Assembly (NCBI RefSeq): GCF_004348725.1
Contig: NZ_SMKR01000008.1
Span: 1 to 64,000 of the forward strand
Reading direction: 5' to 3'
Source of the DNA: Kribbella turkmenica
GTDB lineage: Bacteria > Actinomycetota > Actinomycetes > Propionibacteriales > Kribbellaceae
Length of the DNA stretch: 64,000 nucleotides
Part shown: positions 16,231-25,206 of the stretch, piece by piece
How positions within the stretch are numbered: position 1 is the first letter of the stretch
How the letters are laid out: each line of letters begins with the position of its first letter
Notes under the pieces: generated by a model
What the model was told of the DNA's origin: nothing
The model's database searches: none
The model's input: only the letters and a program-made list of their open reading frames with translations
Made by a program: the position numbers and the translations under genes

Positions 16231-17173
16231 GGGTACTGCGCAGTTCGACCGGCGGCACGCCGTACGCCGCGCGGAAGAGGCGGCTGAAGTGGGCCGGCGT
16301 GGTGAAACCCCACCGGGCGGCGACGGCCCCGACCGGAACGGCGGCCAGCGACGGATCGAGCAGATCGCGACGGCAGCGTTCCAGCCGCCGTCGACGGATC
16401 GACTCCACGACGGTCGTCTGCTCGCCCTCGAACAGCTTGTGCAGGTAGCGCACGGAGATGTACATCGCCGCGGCAATGCTGCGCGGTGACAGGGCCGGAT
16501 CGCCGAGGTGCGCATCGATGAAGGCGTGGATCCGGAGCAGCAGCGCCCGCCGGCGCGACTCGGGCGGAACGACAGCACCTCCCCCCGCCCGGTCGGCCAG
16601 CAGGACCGACAGCAGATCCACCAACGCCGTGCCGAGCCGTGCACCGTCACCGGAGTCGAGGCGGCCCGGAAGCTGCAGCGCCAGCGAGGACACGAGTCCA
16701 GCGAGACCGTCGTCACCAGGCTGGCGGACACCGGTCAGTGCGGCGAGCTCGTCCGCCGGCAACGGCAGCACCGTCCGCGGGAACGCCACCGCAACCAGAC
16801 CGGCGGCCGGGGTGTTCGCCCAAACACAAGGGCGGGACAGGTCGACCAGAGTGAAATCGCCGGGTGCGCAGAGGGCCTCGCGACCACGGTGCGCGATCAG
16901 CCCGTGGCCACGCGCCTGGACGTCGATCTTGTACAGCTCCGGATCCGAGGTGCTGATGTGCGTGTGCCGACGCGTCGCCCGCATCGTCGCACCGGTCGAC
17001 AACTCGACCACCCGCACCGGACCCAGGTCGCCGACGCGCAGTCGGTCGCGGCCGTCCAGCGGCGTCGGCGGCAACGCCAGCTCGAGGCGCGTGAGTTTGT
17101 CGGCGACCACCTGGTGCCAGTAGTCGGCCCGAGCGTTCACCGGCTGGTCGTCAGCCCTGAACACGTCGCTCAT
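16214..17173 (-). CDS. AraC-family transcriptional regulator
   Basis: A 319-aa regulator with an N-terminal AraC-binding-like domain (DYWHQVVADKLTRLELALP at about 15-35) and a C-terminal double HTH at about 215-315: HAFIDAHLGDPALSPRSIAA, YISVRYLHKLFEG, and the second HTH GFTTPAHFSRLFRAAYG. It resembles the group with an AraC_binding_2 domain. ATG 17173 is chosen from domain alignment. It diverges from the O-methyltransferase at 17276, its likely target. Confidence 0.88.
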   Translation of the reverse strand: MSDVFRADDQPVNARADYWHQVVADKLTRLELALPPTPLDGRDRLRVGDLGPVRVVELSTGATMRATRRHTHISTSDPELYKIDVQARGHGLIAHRGREALCAPGDFTLVDLSRPCVWANTPAAGLVAVAFPRTVLPLPADELAALTGVRQPGDDGLAGLVSSLALQLPGRLDSGDGARLGTALVDLLSVLLADRAGGGAVVPPESRRRALLLRIHAFIDAHLGDPALSPRSIAAAMYISVRYLHKLFEGEQTTVVESIRRRRLERCRRDLLDPSLAAVPVGAVAARWGFTTPAHFSRLFRAAYGVPPVELRSTLSRRR

Positions 17174-17275
17174 CCGGTCACGGTAACCAAGCGCCCCGAC
17201 GGAGTACACGGATTCTCACCAGCTGTGCACTCGTAGTCATGTCGCGCCCGCGTCACCCCGTGTCAGCGTCGGCGG

Positions 17276-18283
17276 ATGACCATCAGAGACGAACTGCTCT
17301 TCGGCGCGACCGTGACCAAGGTCGTCACCGCGGCCGCCGAGCTCAACCTGGCCGACCGCCTGGCCGACGGACCCAGGTCGAGCGCCGACCTGTCCCGGCA
17401 GACCGCGACCGACCACAAGTCGCTCTACCGGCTCCTCCGGACCTTGGCCGGACTCGGCTTCGTCCAGCAGAGCGACACCGACGAGTTCAAGCTGACCGAG
17501 GCGGGCGAGAGCCTCCGCAGCGACACCGACGACTCGATCCACGCGCTGGCCACCATGCTGTGGGGCAAGGAGGCGTGGGTGAGCTGGGGTGAACTCGTCG
17601 CCGCGGTCCGCACCGGCGAGGCCGGCTGGAGCCAGGCCCACGGGATGTCGTGGATCGACTTCTACAGCCGCCACCCGGAGGCGTCGGCCACCTTCAACAA
17701 GGCGATGTCGCACCATTCCCGCGACGCTGCCCCCGGCCTGGTCGAGGCCGTCCGGCCGGCACGCTTCGACAGCATCGTGGACGTCGGCGGCGGCGACGGC
17801 ACGCTGATGGCGGAGCTGCTGCACGTCGAACCCACGCTGCAGGGCATCGTGTTCGACCTGCCTTCGGGGCTCGACGACGCTGCGGCGACGCTGACGGCAC
17901 GAGGTGTAGCCGATCGATGCCACCTGCAGCCGGGCGACTTCTTCGACGCCGTGCCCGCGGACGCTGACGCCTACCTGCTCAAGCAGATCCTGCACGACTG
18001 GGACGACGACGCCGCCGTCCAAATCCTCACCAGCTGCCGAACGGCGATGGCATCGGACGCCCGCCTGCTGATCCTCGAGCGCATGCTCTCCGAGGTCGTC
18101 GGCCGCGAGGACACGCCGACGCTCTTGATCGACATGCACATGCTGGTCGTGACGGGCGGGCGCGAGCGCACCGAGGCCGAGTTCCGGCACCTCCTCGGGC
18201 GGGCCGGCTTGACGATGACCGAGGTGAGCAAGGCGCTGCCGCCGTACGGCTACCACCTCATCGAAGCGGCGCCCGCGCAGTAG
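17276..18283 (+). CDS. O-methyltransferase (plant-type/hydroxyindole OMT family)
   Basis: A 335-aa SAM-dependent O-methyltransferase. The N-terminal winged-helix dimerisation domain covers about 10-90 (KVVTAAAELNLADRLADG, KSLYRLLRTLAGLGFV). The SAM motif is VDVGGGDGTLMAELL at about 166-180, followed by DAYLLKQILHDWDDD, which contains the catalytic HDW histidine of this family. Substrates are usually phenolic or polyketide hydroxyls. The AraC gene divergent at 17173 probably controls it. No biosynthetic cluster surrounds it. Confidence 0.88.
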   Translation: MTIRDELLFGATVTKVVTAAAELNLADRLADGPRSSADLSRQTATDHKSLYRLLRTLAGLGFVQQSDTDEFKLTEAGESLRSDTDDSIHALATMLWGKEAWVSWGELVAAVRTGEAGWSQAHGMSWIDFYSRHPEASATFNKAMSHHSRDAAPGLVEAVRPARFDSIVDVGGGDGTLMAELLHVEPTLQGIVFDLPSGLDDAAATLTARGVADRCHLQPGDFFDAVPADADAYLLKQILHDWDDDAAVQILTSCRTAMASDARLLILERMLSEVVGREDTPTLLIDMHMLVVTGGRERTEAEFRHLLGRAGLTMTEVSKALPPYGYHLIEAAPAQ

Positions 18284-18338
18284 GTGGACCAGCGATGCCT
18301 GCCTCAGTTCGTGGTGGAGCCTTGGGTTGCGATGGCTC

Positions 18339-18361
18339 GCGATATATCGTCGACGTATCGC
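18339..18361. promoter_or_regulatory. PadR operator candidate
   Basis: GCGATA (18339-18344) and TATCGC (18356-18361) form an 11-bp-spaced inverted repeat, and CGATATATCG (18340-18349) is a perfect palindrome inside it. It lies about 30 bp before the padR start, suggesting autoregulation. Confidence 0.55.
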
Positions 18362-18388
18362 ATCTTCACCTGAGGGACGGTGGTCGGG

Positions 18389-19063
18389 ATGACCGGATCG
18401 ACGTACGCCGCGGGGTGGCCCTGGCAGCACCTCGCACGGCACTGTTCAGCCTTCGACGACATCAAGGAAGAGTTGCGCGCCGCGATGTCCGGCGGCCGCC
18501 GGACCCACCACGGGCAGCACCCGTTCGGGGCGCACTGGGGGATGTTCGGCGGGCAGATGTTCGGGCCGCCGTGGGGAGCGCCGCCGCGCTGGCGCGGCCC
18601 GAAGGCACGCCGCGGCGACGTCCGCGCGGCGATCCTGGCCGTGCTCGCCGAGCAGCCGATGAACGGGTACCAGATCATCCAGGAGATCGCCGAGCGCAGC
18701 GGCGGCGTGTGGAAACCGAGCCCGGGCTCGATCTACCCGACCCTGCAGCAGCTCGAGGACGAGGGCCTGGTCACCGCCGACGCCGCGGTCGGCCGCCGGA
18801 CGTTCACGCTGACCGACGAGGGCCGTACGTACGTCGCCGAGCACGCCGACGAGGTGTCCGCGCCGTGGGCGGCGATGAGCGCGCCGGCCGACGACGACGA
18901 GAACGGGCTGAAGCCGCTGCTCGGGCAGGTCGCGACGGCGATGTGGCAGATCCTCGCGACCGGTACGCCGGAGCAGCAGGCGCGAGCCAAGGACGCGGTC
19001 GCCGACCTCCGCCGCAGGCTGTACGGCATCCTCGCCGACGACGACCAGCAGGACCGGTCATGA
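18389..19063 (+). CDS. PadR-family transcriptional regulator
   Basis: A 224-aa regulator. After a Gly/His/Met-rich N-terminal region (about 1-70, with HHGQHPFGAHWGMFGG, possibly metal-binding) comes the PadR winged helix: RRGDVRAAILAVLAEQPMNG, YQIIQEIAERSGG, and WKPSPGSIYPTLQQLEDEGL. The C-terminal helix probably dimerises. The ATG at 18389 is one of several possible starts (GTG 18380, ATG 18485). It overlaps the DUF1707 gene by four bases (ATGA), so the two form an operon. Confidence 0.85.
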   Translation: MTGSTYAAGWPWQHLARHCSAFDDIKEELRAAMSGGRRTHHGQHPFGAHWGMFGGQMFGPPWGAPPRWRGPKARRGDVRAAILAVLAEQPMNGYQIIQEIAERSGGVWKPSPGSIYPTLQQLEDEGLVTADAAVGRRTFTLTDEGRTYVAEHADEVSAPWAAMSAPADDDENGLKPLLGQVATAMWQILATGTPEQQARAKDAVADLRRRLYGILADDDQQDRS

Positions 19064-19503
19064 GCTCGAACCTCCCGGAGCGCCACGGCCCGGTCCGGAT
19101 CGGCGACGCCGAACGCGACCAGGCCGTGGCGATGCTCAGCGACCACTTCGTCGCCGGCCGGCTGACCCAGGACGAGTTCGAGGACCGCAGCGACCAGGCC
19201 ACCCGGGCCCGGTACGCCGGTGACCTCGACCTGCTGTTCGACGACCTCCCGGACCCGGCCGAGCTGCAACTCGCCCGGAGCCCGTGGTCGCCGCCCGGCA
19301 AGGCCGCCGGCAGGCCGCCGCGGCAACGGCAGCGGCAGGGTCCGCCGCCGTTCGTGATGCTGGCGCCGATCCTGATGATCGGACTCGTCGTCACGTCGAT
19401 CGCGCTGACCGCGCCGTGGCTGCTGTGGGGGCTGTTCTGGATCGCGCTGTTCAGCGGGGCGCACCGCCACCACCACGGCTGGCAGCACCATCACCGCCGC
19501 TGA
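19060..19503 (+). CDS. DUF1707 / SHOCT-type membrane protein
   Basis: A 147-aa protein. The N-terminal DUF1707 domain (RIGDAERDQAVAMLSDHFVA, then GRLTQDEFEDRSDQATRA) is followed by a proline-rich linker and one or two membrane segments (FVMLAPILMIGLVVTSIALT; WLLWGLFWIALFSGA), ending in a His-rich tail (HRHHHGWQHHHRR) that could bind metal. The overlap with padR (ATGA) and that protein's own His/Met-rich start suggest the pair respond to the same signal. Its tail overlaps the convergent VOC gene by 13 bp. Confidence 0.82.
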   Translation: MSSNLPERHGPVRIGDAERDQAVAMLSDHFVAGRLTQDEFEDRSDQATRARYAGDLDLLFDDLPDPAELQLARSPWSPPGKAAGRPPRQRQRQGPPPFVMLAPILMIGLVVTSIALTAPWLLWGLFWIALFSGAHRHHHGWQHHHRR

Positions 19504-19889
19504 CGTCCTCGCTGCCGCGGGATCTCCTGCGCGAACTCCACCACGAACCCGTCGGGGTCGGCCACATGCACCGTCCGGTGTCCCCACGGACGGTCGGCCG
19601 GCCCGCTGAGCACGGTCACGCCCTGGGCCGCGAGGCGCTCGGCGCACGCGTCGACGTCCTCGACGACCAGCACGATCTCCGCCGCCGGCCCGGGCGTGAC
19701 CGGCCGCCCGGTCAGCCACTCGGCCCGTCGCCGCTCGTACAGCGCGAACCGCGTCCCGGCCGTCCCGAATTCCGCGTAGCCCGCGTCGGTGAACTTGTAC
19801 GGCAGCCCGAGCACGTCCCGGTAGAACCCGACCGACGCGTCGAGGTCGTCGACGTACAAGATCACGTAACCGATCTCCACGATCCCCAT
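19491..19889 (-). CDS. VOC (glyoxalase/bleomycin-resistance) family protein
   Basis: A 132-aa protein with two beta-alpha-beta-beta-beta units: VILYVDDLDASVGFYRDVLG at residues 9-28 and EIVLVVEDVDACAERLAAQG in the second half, ending PWGHRTVHVADPDGFVVEF. The family includes glyoxalase I, dioxygenases and antibiotic-binding proteins; the substrate is not readable. Its start is close to that of the next plus-strand gene. Confidence 0.85.
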   Translation of the reverse strand: MGIVEIGYVILYVDDLDASVGFYRDVLGLPYKFTDAGYAEFGTAGTRFALYERRRAEWLTGRPVTPGPAAEIVLVVEDVDACAERLAAQGVTVLSGPADRPWGHRTVHVADPDGFVVEFAQEIPRQRGRQRR

Positions 19890-19936
19890 TGTCGGTGCGG
19901 CGCCCTAGTCTCGGCGGTGAGGGAGAGGAGAACGGG

Positions 19937-20302
19937 GTGTACGAGGGCGCAGTGATCCTGGAAAGCCTCCGGGTGGGCACCGAGCTGACCAGGATTCCGC
20001 TCGTGGTGCGCAAGATCAGCCGCTACGACGTCAGCAGTGCGACGACCGGCCGGCCGCAGGTGTGGTCGGTGCTGGAATTCGAGGTCGAGGACTGGCACGC
20101 CGAGACGCTGTCCAGGGAGCTGGCCTCCACGCTGGACGCGCCGGGGTGGTACGCCGACTTCCACAACGCCATGGAGATCTTCGTGGTGTTCCCGGGGCGC
20201 GTGTTCCGGTACGCCCGCGGCGACGCGGCGGCCAGGGCGGACGCCCAGGCGTTCGGGCGGGAACTGGGCATCCCCGAGCCGCAACTGGATTGGACCGAGT
20301 AG
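19937..20302 (+). CDS. Unrecognised protein
   Basis: A 121-aa soluble protein beginning VYEGAVILESLRVGTELTRI. It has a mixed alpha/beta composition with a central EVEDWHAETLSRELA and WYADFHNAMEIFVVFPGRVF. No function recognised. The GTG at 19937 follows GGAGAA. It diverges from the VOC gene and precedes a reductase/PhzF pair. Confidence 0.65.
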   Translation: MYEGAVILESLRVGTELTRIPLVVRKISRYDVSSATTGRPQVWSVLEFEVEDWHAETLSRELASTLDAPGWYADFHNAMEIFVVFPGRVFRYARGDAAARADAQAFGRELGIPEPQLDWTE

Positions 20303-20365
20303 CCATGTCAAGGCCGGTGCCACGGCTCCGACCGACAGGTGCGAGCACAATCTGAGGAGACGATC

Positions 20366-20995
20366 ATGGCGAAGGTTCGGGTCCACAACTACACGATCAC
20401 GCTGGACGGTTTCGGTGCCGGCGTGAACCAGCGAGCGGACGCGCCGTTCGGGGACAACGTGGACGGTCTGCACGACTGGATGTTCGCGGCGCAGGAGGAC
20501 AAGGCCGCCGGCGGGGGCGGGATCGACGCGGAGCGGGTCGGCCGGTGGGAGGAGGGCATCGGCGCGACGATCATGGGGCGGAACATGTTCGGCCCGGTGC
20601 GCGGCCCCTGGGAGGACGAGTCGTGGTCCGGCTGGTGGGGTGACAACCCGCCGTACCACCACGACGTCTTCGTGCACACCCACTATCCGCGGGCGCCGAT
20701 CCCGCTGGAGGGCGGGACGACGTTCCACCTCACCGACGAGCCGGTCGAGACCGTGCTCGACCGGGCGATGAAGGCCGCCAACGGCCAGGACGTGATCATC
20801 GCCGGTGGCGCCGCGACCATCCAGCAGTACCTGCGGGCCGGCCTGATCGACGAGCTGTACCTCGTCCAGGTCCCGCTGCTGGCCGGCGCCGGCGAGCGAC
20901 TGTTCGACAACGTCGCCGACGCCCTGCTGAACTACCAGGTGACCGAGATGGTCAGCTCCCCCACCGCCACCCACCTCACCTTGAGGCGCCGATGA
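20366..20995 (+). CDS. RibD-C / dihydrofolate-reductase-like reductase
   Basis: A 209-aa protein of the bacterial bifunctional deaminase-reductase C-terminal family: HNYTITLDGFGAG at the N terminus, GATIMGRNMFG near 70, and DVIIAGGAATIQQYLRAGLI followed by DELYLVQVPLLAGAGERLF at the C terminus. These proteins bind NADPH in a DHFR-like fold; most lack a known substrate. The ATG at 20366 follows GAGGAG. It overlaps the phzF-like gene by four bases (ATGA), so they are co-translated. Confidence 0.83.
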   Translation: MAKVRVHNYTITLDGFGAGVNQRADAPFGDNVDGLHDWMFAAQEDKAAGGGGIDAERVGRWEEGIGATIMGRNMFGPVRGPWEDESWSGWWGDNPPYHHDVFVHTHYPRAPIPLEGGTTFHLTDEPVETVLDRAMKAANGQDVIIAGGAATIQQYLRAGLIDELYLVQVPLLAGAGERLFDNVADALLNYQVTEMVSSPTATHLTLRRR

Positions 20996-21810
20996 CCGAG
21001 ATCCTGCGCTACACCGCCTTCACCACCGACCCGGCCGGCGGCAACCCGGCCGGGGTCGTGCTCGACGCGACCGGCCTGGACGACGCCGCGATGCAGGCGA
21101 TCACCGCCGAGCTCGGCTACTCGGAAACCGCGTTCGTGACCGGGAAGTACGCGGTGCGGTACTTCTCCCCCAGGGCAGAGGTCCCGTTCTGCGGGCACGC
21201 CACCGTGGCCACCGCGGTGGCGCTCGCGGAGCGGATCGGCCCGGGCGAGCTGGTCTTCTCCACCCAGGCCGGGGAGGTGCCGGTCTCTGTGGACGAAGAG
21301 CTGCGGGCGACGCTGACCAGCGTCGAGCCGTACGTCGAGGAGGTTACCGACGTCAGCCAGGTGCTCGACATCCTCGGCTGGCGCGCCGACCAGCTCGATC
21401 CCGCCCTGCCACCGGCGATCGCGTACGCCGGTGCACGCCACCTCGTCCTGAGTACGTCGACCCGGCAACGGCTCGCGGACCTCGAGTACGACTTCGACCG
21501 CCTGCTGGCGTACATGCTCGAGCGCGATCTCACCACGTTGCAACTGGTCTGGCGTGAGTCCGCGACCACGTTCCACGTCCGGGACCCGTTCCCGGTCGGC
21601 GGCGTGGTCGAGGATCCGGCGACCGGTGCGGCGGCGGCCGCGTTCGGCGCCTACCTGCGGGAGCTCGGCGCCGTCGACGCCCCGGTCACGCTCACGCTGC
21701 ACCAGGGTCACGACCTCGGCCGGCCGAGCCTGATCCGGGTCGAGCTGCGCGCCGAGGACACCAGGGTCCGGGTGAGCGGTCACGCCGTACCGATCACGGA
21801 ACCCGGGTGA
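20992..21810 (+). CDS. PhzF-family isomerase/epimerase
   Basis: A 272-aa protein of the PhzF fold: YTAFTTDPAGGNPAGVVLDA at residues 7-26, SETAFVTG with the catalytic Glu, RYFSPRAEVPFCGHATVATA, and DPATGAAAAAFGAYL at the C-terminal half. PhzF itself isomerises a phenazine precursor; most homologues have unknown substrates and no phenazine genes are near. It overlaps the upstream reductase (ATGA). Its last 17 bases overlap the convergent lipoate ligase gene. Confidence 0.87.
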   Translation: MTEILRYTAFTTDPAGGNPAGVVLDATGLDDAAMQAITAELGYSETAFVTGKYAVRYFSPRAEVPFCGHATVATAVALAERIGPGELVFSTQAGEVPVSVDEELRATLTSVEPYVEEVTDVSQVLDILGWRADQLDPALPPAIAYAGARHLVLSTSTRQRLADLEYDFDRLLAYMLERDLTTLQLVWRESATTFHVRDPFPVGGVVEDPATGAAAAAFGAYLRELGAVDAPVTLTLHQGHDLGRPSLIRVELRAEDTRVRVSGHAVPITEPG

Positions 21811-22849
21811 GCCAGTCCTCGGTGCCGAACTTCGTGCGCACGCGGTCCTCGGCCAGGTCGACGGTCGCCGGGTCGATCGTGCCGGGCTTGAGGCCGTAGC
21901 GGTTCGCGAACGAGCCGACCATCCGGTCGATCACCTCGGCCCGGTCGAGACCGGTCTGGCTGCGGAGCGGGTCCACCCGCTTGTTGGCGCTCGTCGTGCC
22001 CTTGTCGGACAGCTTCTCGCGGCCGATCCGCAGGACCTCGACCATCTTCGCGGCGTCCATGTCGTAGGCCATCGTGACGTGGTGCAGGACGGCACCGCCG
22101 GCCAGCCGCTTCTGCGCGGCGCCGGCGATCTTGCCCGCCGGCGAGGTGATGTCGTTGATCGGCTGGTACGTCGCCGCGATCCCGAGATCGTTGAGCGCGC
22201 CGATCACCCAGTCGTCGAGGAACGCGTACGACTCGACGAACGACAACCCGGAGACCAGTGACTCGGGCACGTAGAGCGAGTACGTGATGGTGTTCCCCGG
22301 CTCGACGAACATGGCTCCGCCGCCGCTGATCCGGCGGACCACGGTGACGTCGTTCCTGGCGGCACCGGCCAGGTCGACCTCGTTGCTCAGCGACTGGAAG
22401 CTGCCGATGATGACCGAGTTCGACGCCCACTCCCAGACGCGCAGCGTCGGCGGCCGCTCACCGGTCCCGACCTGCTCGGTCAGCACCTCGTCGAGCGCCA
22501 TCTGCACTGCCGGCTCCCGCGGTACGTCGTGCACGAACTCCCACTCGTGGTCGCGCCAGCCGGTCGCTCCGGTCAACGCCCGGCGGACGGCGACCGCCAC
22601 CGCGTCGGGCGAGAACCCGAGCATCTCGACGCCGTCACCCAGTACGCCGCGGACCCGAGCGGCCACCTGGGCCGCCGCGGTCGCCACCGGCAGTCCCGCG
22701 AGCGCACCGTTGATCCGCTCGAGCGCGTCGTCCGGCTCCAGGAAGAAGTCCCCGCTGATCTGCGCCCGGCGGACGTGCTCGCCGACGACGTCCAGGTCCG
22801 CGACGACCAGCTTCCCACCGGGCACCTTGTACTCACCATGCATGGTCAT
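21794..22849 (-). CDS. Lipoate--protein ligase (LplA-like)
   Basis: A 351-aa ligase. The biotin/lipoate transferase core carries LRVWEWASNSVIIGSFQS, the RRISGGGAMFVEPGNTITYS motif and the lysine of SPAGKIAGAAQKRL. The accessory lipoate-ligase domain seems to be at the N terminus (KLVVADLDVVGEHVRRAQIS, DDALERINGALAGLP). It attaches lipoate to E2 and GcvH domains. ATG 22849 or the in-frame ATG 22843 may be the start. No lipA is linked. Confidence 0.85.
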   Translation of the reverse strand: MTMHGEYKVPGGKLVVADLDVVGEHVRRAQISGDFFLEPDDALERINGALAGLPVATAAAQVAARVRGVLGDGVEMLGFSPDAVAVAVRRALTGATGWRDHEWEFVHDVPREPAVQMALDEVLTEQVGTGERPPTLRVWEWASNSVIIGSFQSLSNEVDLAGAARNDVTVVRRISGGGAMFVEPGNTITYSLYVPESLVSGLSFVESYAFLDDWVIGALNDLGIAATYQPINDITSPAGKIAGAAQKRLAGGAVLHHVTMAYDMDAAKMVEVLRIGREKLSDKGTTSANKRVDPLRSQTGLDRAEVIDRMVGSFANRYGLKPGTIDPATVDLAEDRVRTKFGTEDWLTRVP

Positions 22850-22936
22850 TGACAACTCGATCGGCGCGGCCGATGTTCCCGGTGCTTCCCTCGGCGAAGT
22901 GATCCGCCTACCCTCACGCTCATGGGGGAAATGAGT

Positions 22937-23554
22937 ATGAACAAGGCGATCCACGCCGCCTTCCGGCGGGATCTGCAGCGATTCGTCGACGCATTCGAGC
23001 GGTTTCCGGCGGGGGATCGGCGGCGGGCCGCGCAACTGGCGACGGCCTGGGCCAACTTCGACGCGCAACTGACGAACCATCACGAAGGTGAGCACGAGAT
23101 CGCCTGGCCGGCGTTGCAGTCGGTCGGTGTCGGTCCCGACGTTCTCACCCAGATGGATGCCGAGCACGACACCATGGCCGCGGCTCTGACGGCGGCCCGG
23201 AGTGCACTCGCGACCCTGAGCCGGACAGCGAGTGCGGAGGACGCGGCGGCCGCGCTGACCGCGATGCGGGAGCTGCAGCGGGTCACGGTGCTGCACCTGG
23301 ATCACGAGGAGGCCGAGATCGAGCCGTTGTACCTGGAGAACAAGGACTCCGACGCGATGAAGGCGATGGGCAGGCAGTTCGCCAAGGTCAGCCCGGCGCA
23401 GGGCGGCACGTTCTTCGCCTGGGTCACCGACGGCGCCGGCCCGGAGGAGCTGACCGCGGTCACCAGCACCGTCCCGAAGCCGGTCTTCACCGTGATCACC
23501 GGGCTGTTCGGCCGCACCTACCGCAAGACGGTCGCGCCGGTCTGGCGCTCCTGA
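22937..23554 (+). CDS. Hemerythrin-like HHE-domain protein
   Basis: A 205-aa helical protein with the hemerythrin metal ligands: HAAFRRDLQRF, NHHEGEHEIAWPAL, MDAEHDTMAAAL, and VLHLDHEEAEIEPLYLE. Together these can bind a di-iron centre for oxygen, nitric oxide or iron handling. ATG 22937 has GGGGGAA at normal distance; ATGs at 22922 and 22931 are also possible. It diverges from the lipoate ligase. Confidence 0.85.
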   Translation: MNKAIHAAFRRDLQRFVDAFERFPAGDRRRAAQLATAWANFDAQLTNHHEGEHEIAWPALQSVGVGPDVLTQMDAEHDTMAAALTAARSALATLSRTASAEDAAAALTAMRELQRVTVLHLDHEEAEIEPLYLENKDSDAMKAMGRQFAKVSPAQGGTFFAWVTDGAGPEELTAVTSTVPKPVFTVITGLFGRTYRKTVAPVWRS

Positions 23555-24121
23555 TCACTCGGCCGGGGTGAGCGCGCCGGCGACGTGCAGGAGGCGGTGG
23601 CGGACCTCGTGGATCTCGCCGTTGCCGTCGACCTCGCGGAGCAGGCCGCGTTCGTCGTACACGCTGATCAGCGGGACGGTCTGGTCGGAGTACACCTGCA
23701 GCCGGCGCCGGATCACGTCCTCGGTGTCGTCGGAGCGGTGCTCGGTCTCGGCCCGGCGGAGCAGCCGCCGGACCAGGTGCTCGTGGTCGACGCGGAGGAC
23801 GACGACCGCGTCGACGCCGCGGATCTCGTCCAGCACGGCGACCTGGTCGAGGGTGCGCGGGTAGCCGTCCAGGAGGAAGCCCGGGCGGCAGTCGTCGGCG
23901 GCCAGGCGCTCGCGGACCATCGCGTTGGTGACCTCGTCCGGGACGTACTCGCCGGCGTCCAGGTAGCGCTGGGCGGTCCGTCCCAGGTCGGTCCCGGCGG
24001 CGACCTGGGCCCGGAAGATGTCGCCGGTCGAGATGACCGGCACGCCGAGACGGCCGGCGAGGTGCTCGGCGTGGGTTCCCTTGCCGGCACCGGGTGGGCC
24101 CATCAGGACGACGGTCGTCAC
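23555..24121 (-). CDS. adk: Adenylate kinase-like nucleoside monophosphate kinase
   Basis: A 188-aa adenylate kinase: P-loop MGPPGAGKGTHAEHLAGRL, NMP-binding STGDIFRAQVAAGTDLGRTA, GFLLDGYPRTLDQVAVLDEI, and the LID arginine region RAETEHRSDDTEDVIRRRL. The length fits the short-LID type. It converts ATP and AMP to two ADP. Actinobacterial housekeeping adk normally sits by secY in the ribosomal cluster; this one does not, so it may be a second copy. GTG 24121 has GGAG upstream. Confidence 0.87.
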   Translation of the reverse strand: MTTVVLMGPPGAGKGTHAEHLAGRLGVPVISTGDIFRAQVAAGTDLGRTAQRYLDAGEYVPDEVTNAMVRERLAADDCRPGFLLDGYPRTLDQVAVLDEIRGVDAVVVLRVDHEHLVRRLLRRAETEHRSDDTEDVIRRRLQVYSDQTVPLISVYDERGLLREVDGNGEIHEVRHRLLHVAGALTPAE

Positions 24122-24220
24122 GGTCTGAGCTCCTGACTCTCGGTAAGTTTCAACAGAGTAGGAGAACTTCCGCGCCGGCGGTACGGCGTACATCACCTCA
24201 TCGCCGGGGCTTCGGTCACA

Positions 24221-24646
24221 TCACTGGGTACGTCTCTGATTCCCTGCGTGCTGCGGATCGGAGACGTGCCGCTGGTCGACCGGATCCCAGGTGGACAGGC
24301 AGAACGGGTGCCCGGCCGGGTCCGCGAAGACCAGGCAGTGGTCGTCGTTCGGCTGGTGGGCGTACCGGGTGGCACCCGCGGCGAGCACCCGCGCCCCGGT
24401 CGCGGCGAGGTCGTCGACGGTGAAGTCGAGGTGCATCTGGATCGGTGTCGCCGGATCCGGCCAGGTCGGCGGGACGTAGGCCGGATCGGTCTGGAAGTCG
24501 ATCCGCCCGTTCGGCCCGGTGACGGTCGCCCAGACCGGGTCGACGTACACGATCGTCCCGCCGGTGATTTCGGCGTAGAACCGCGCCAGCTCGGTGGCGT
24601 CGGGGCAGTTGAGCGTCGGCGAGGCGAGCCGGATCCGGTCGGACAC
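24221..24646 (-). CDS. VOC family protein
   Basis: A 141-aa glyoxalase-fold protein: ASPTLNCPDATELARFYAEI in the first unit, MHLDFTVDDLAATGARVLAA in the second, then DPAGHPFCLSTWD. This arrangement matches the actinobacterial glyoxalase_6-type group. Substrate unknown. The next gene upstream (YciI-like) ends three bases before this ATG, so the two form an operon. Confidence 0.83.
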   Translation of the reverse strand: MSDRIRLASPTLNCPDATELARFYAEITGGTIVYVDPVWATVTGPNGRIDFQTDPAYVPPTWPDPATPIQMHLDFTVDDLAATGARVLAAGATRYAHQPNDDHCLVFADPAGHPFCLSTWDPVDQRHVSDPQHAGNQRRTQ

Positions 24647-24648
24647 GT

Positions 24649-25032
24649 CTACGCCACCGGCCGGAGCTCGATCGTGTCACCCGGACCGGCGAACTTGGCC
24701 GCGATCTCCTCGGCGCGCTCCCGGGTGGCGAAGTCGAACACGAAGAACCCGGCCAACTGCTCCTTCGCCTCGGCATACAGGCCGTCCGTGCCTACCAGCC
24801 GCCCGCCCGGCCACTTCCCTCCCCAGCGGTAGACGCGCGACGAGGCCGGGTCGTCCAAAGCCTCCGCGGTCAGGAACTCCCCCGACGCCTGCAGCTCGGC
24901 GAGCAGCTCGTCGAACTCCTTGTACATCTGCTGCCGCTGGTCGACCGGAATCGTCCGCCCCACCTCGGTGTGGTCGACCGTTGGGTGGCCCCACGGCCGC
25001 GGGTTCGAGTGGATCAAGATCACGTACTTCAC
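24649..25032 (-). CDS. YciI-like (YCII-related) protein
   Basis: A 127-aa protein: MKYVILIHSNPRPWGH start, EFDELLAELQASGEFLTAEAL, GLYAEAKEQLAGFFVFDFAT, ending GDTIELRPVA. This is the YCII ferredoxin-like fold, often linked to sigma factor and VOC genes in actinobacteria; a catalytic role is not established. AGGAGG lies just before the ATG. Confidence 0.83.
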   Translation of the reverse strand: MKYVILIHSNPRPWGHPTVDHTEVGRTIPVDQRQQMYKEFDELLAELQASGEFLTAEALDDPASSRVYRWGGKWPGGRLVGTDGLYAEAKEQLAGFFVFDFATRERAEEIAAKFAGPGDTIELRPVA

Positions 25033-25206
25033 AACGTCCTCCTGTGCTGTGTGCCGCTCTAGGCAGGAGACGTCGGACTCCCGGCGTCACGCTCGACATT
25101 CTGCCGCGAGGTGACCCCGGACACACCGGTCACACCGCCCCCTCGGGGTCCGTCAGAGGAATGAGGGTCCGGGGAGAAGGGGCCCCGCGGACGAGTGGAG
25201 GACGTT

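Noticed and set aside
23555-24121. Housekeeping adk locus
   Set aside because: No secY or ribosomal protein genes nearby, so it is treated as a probable extra copy.
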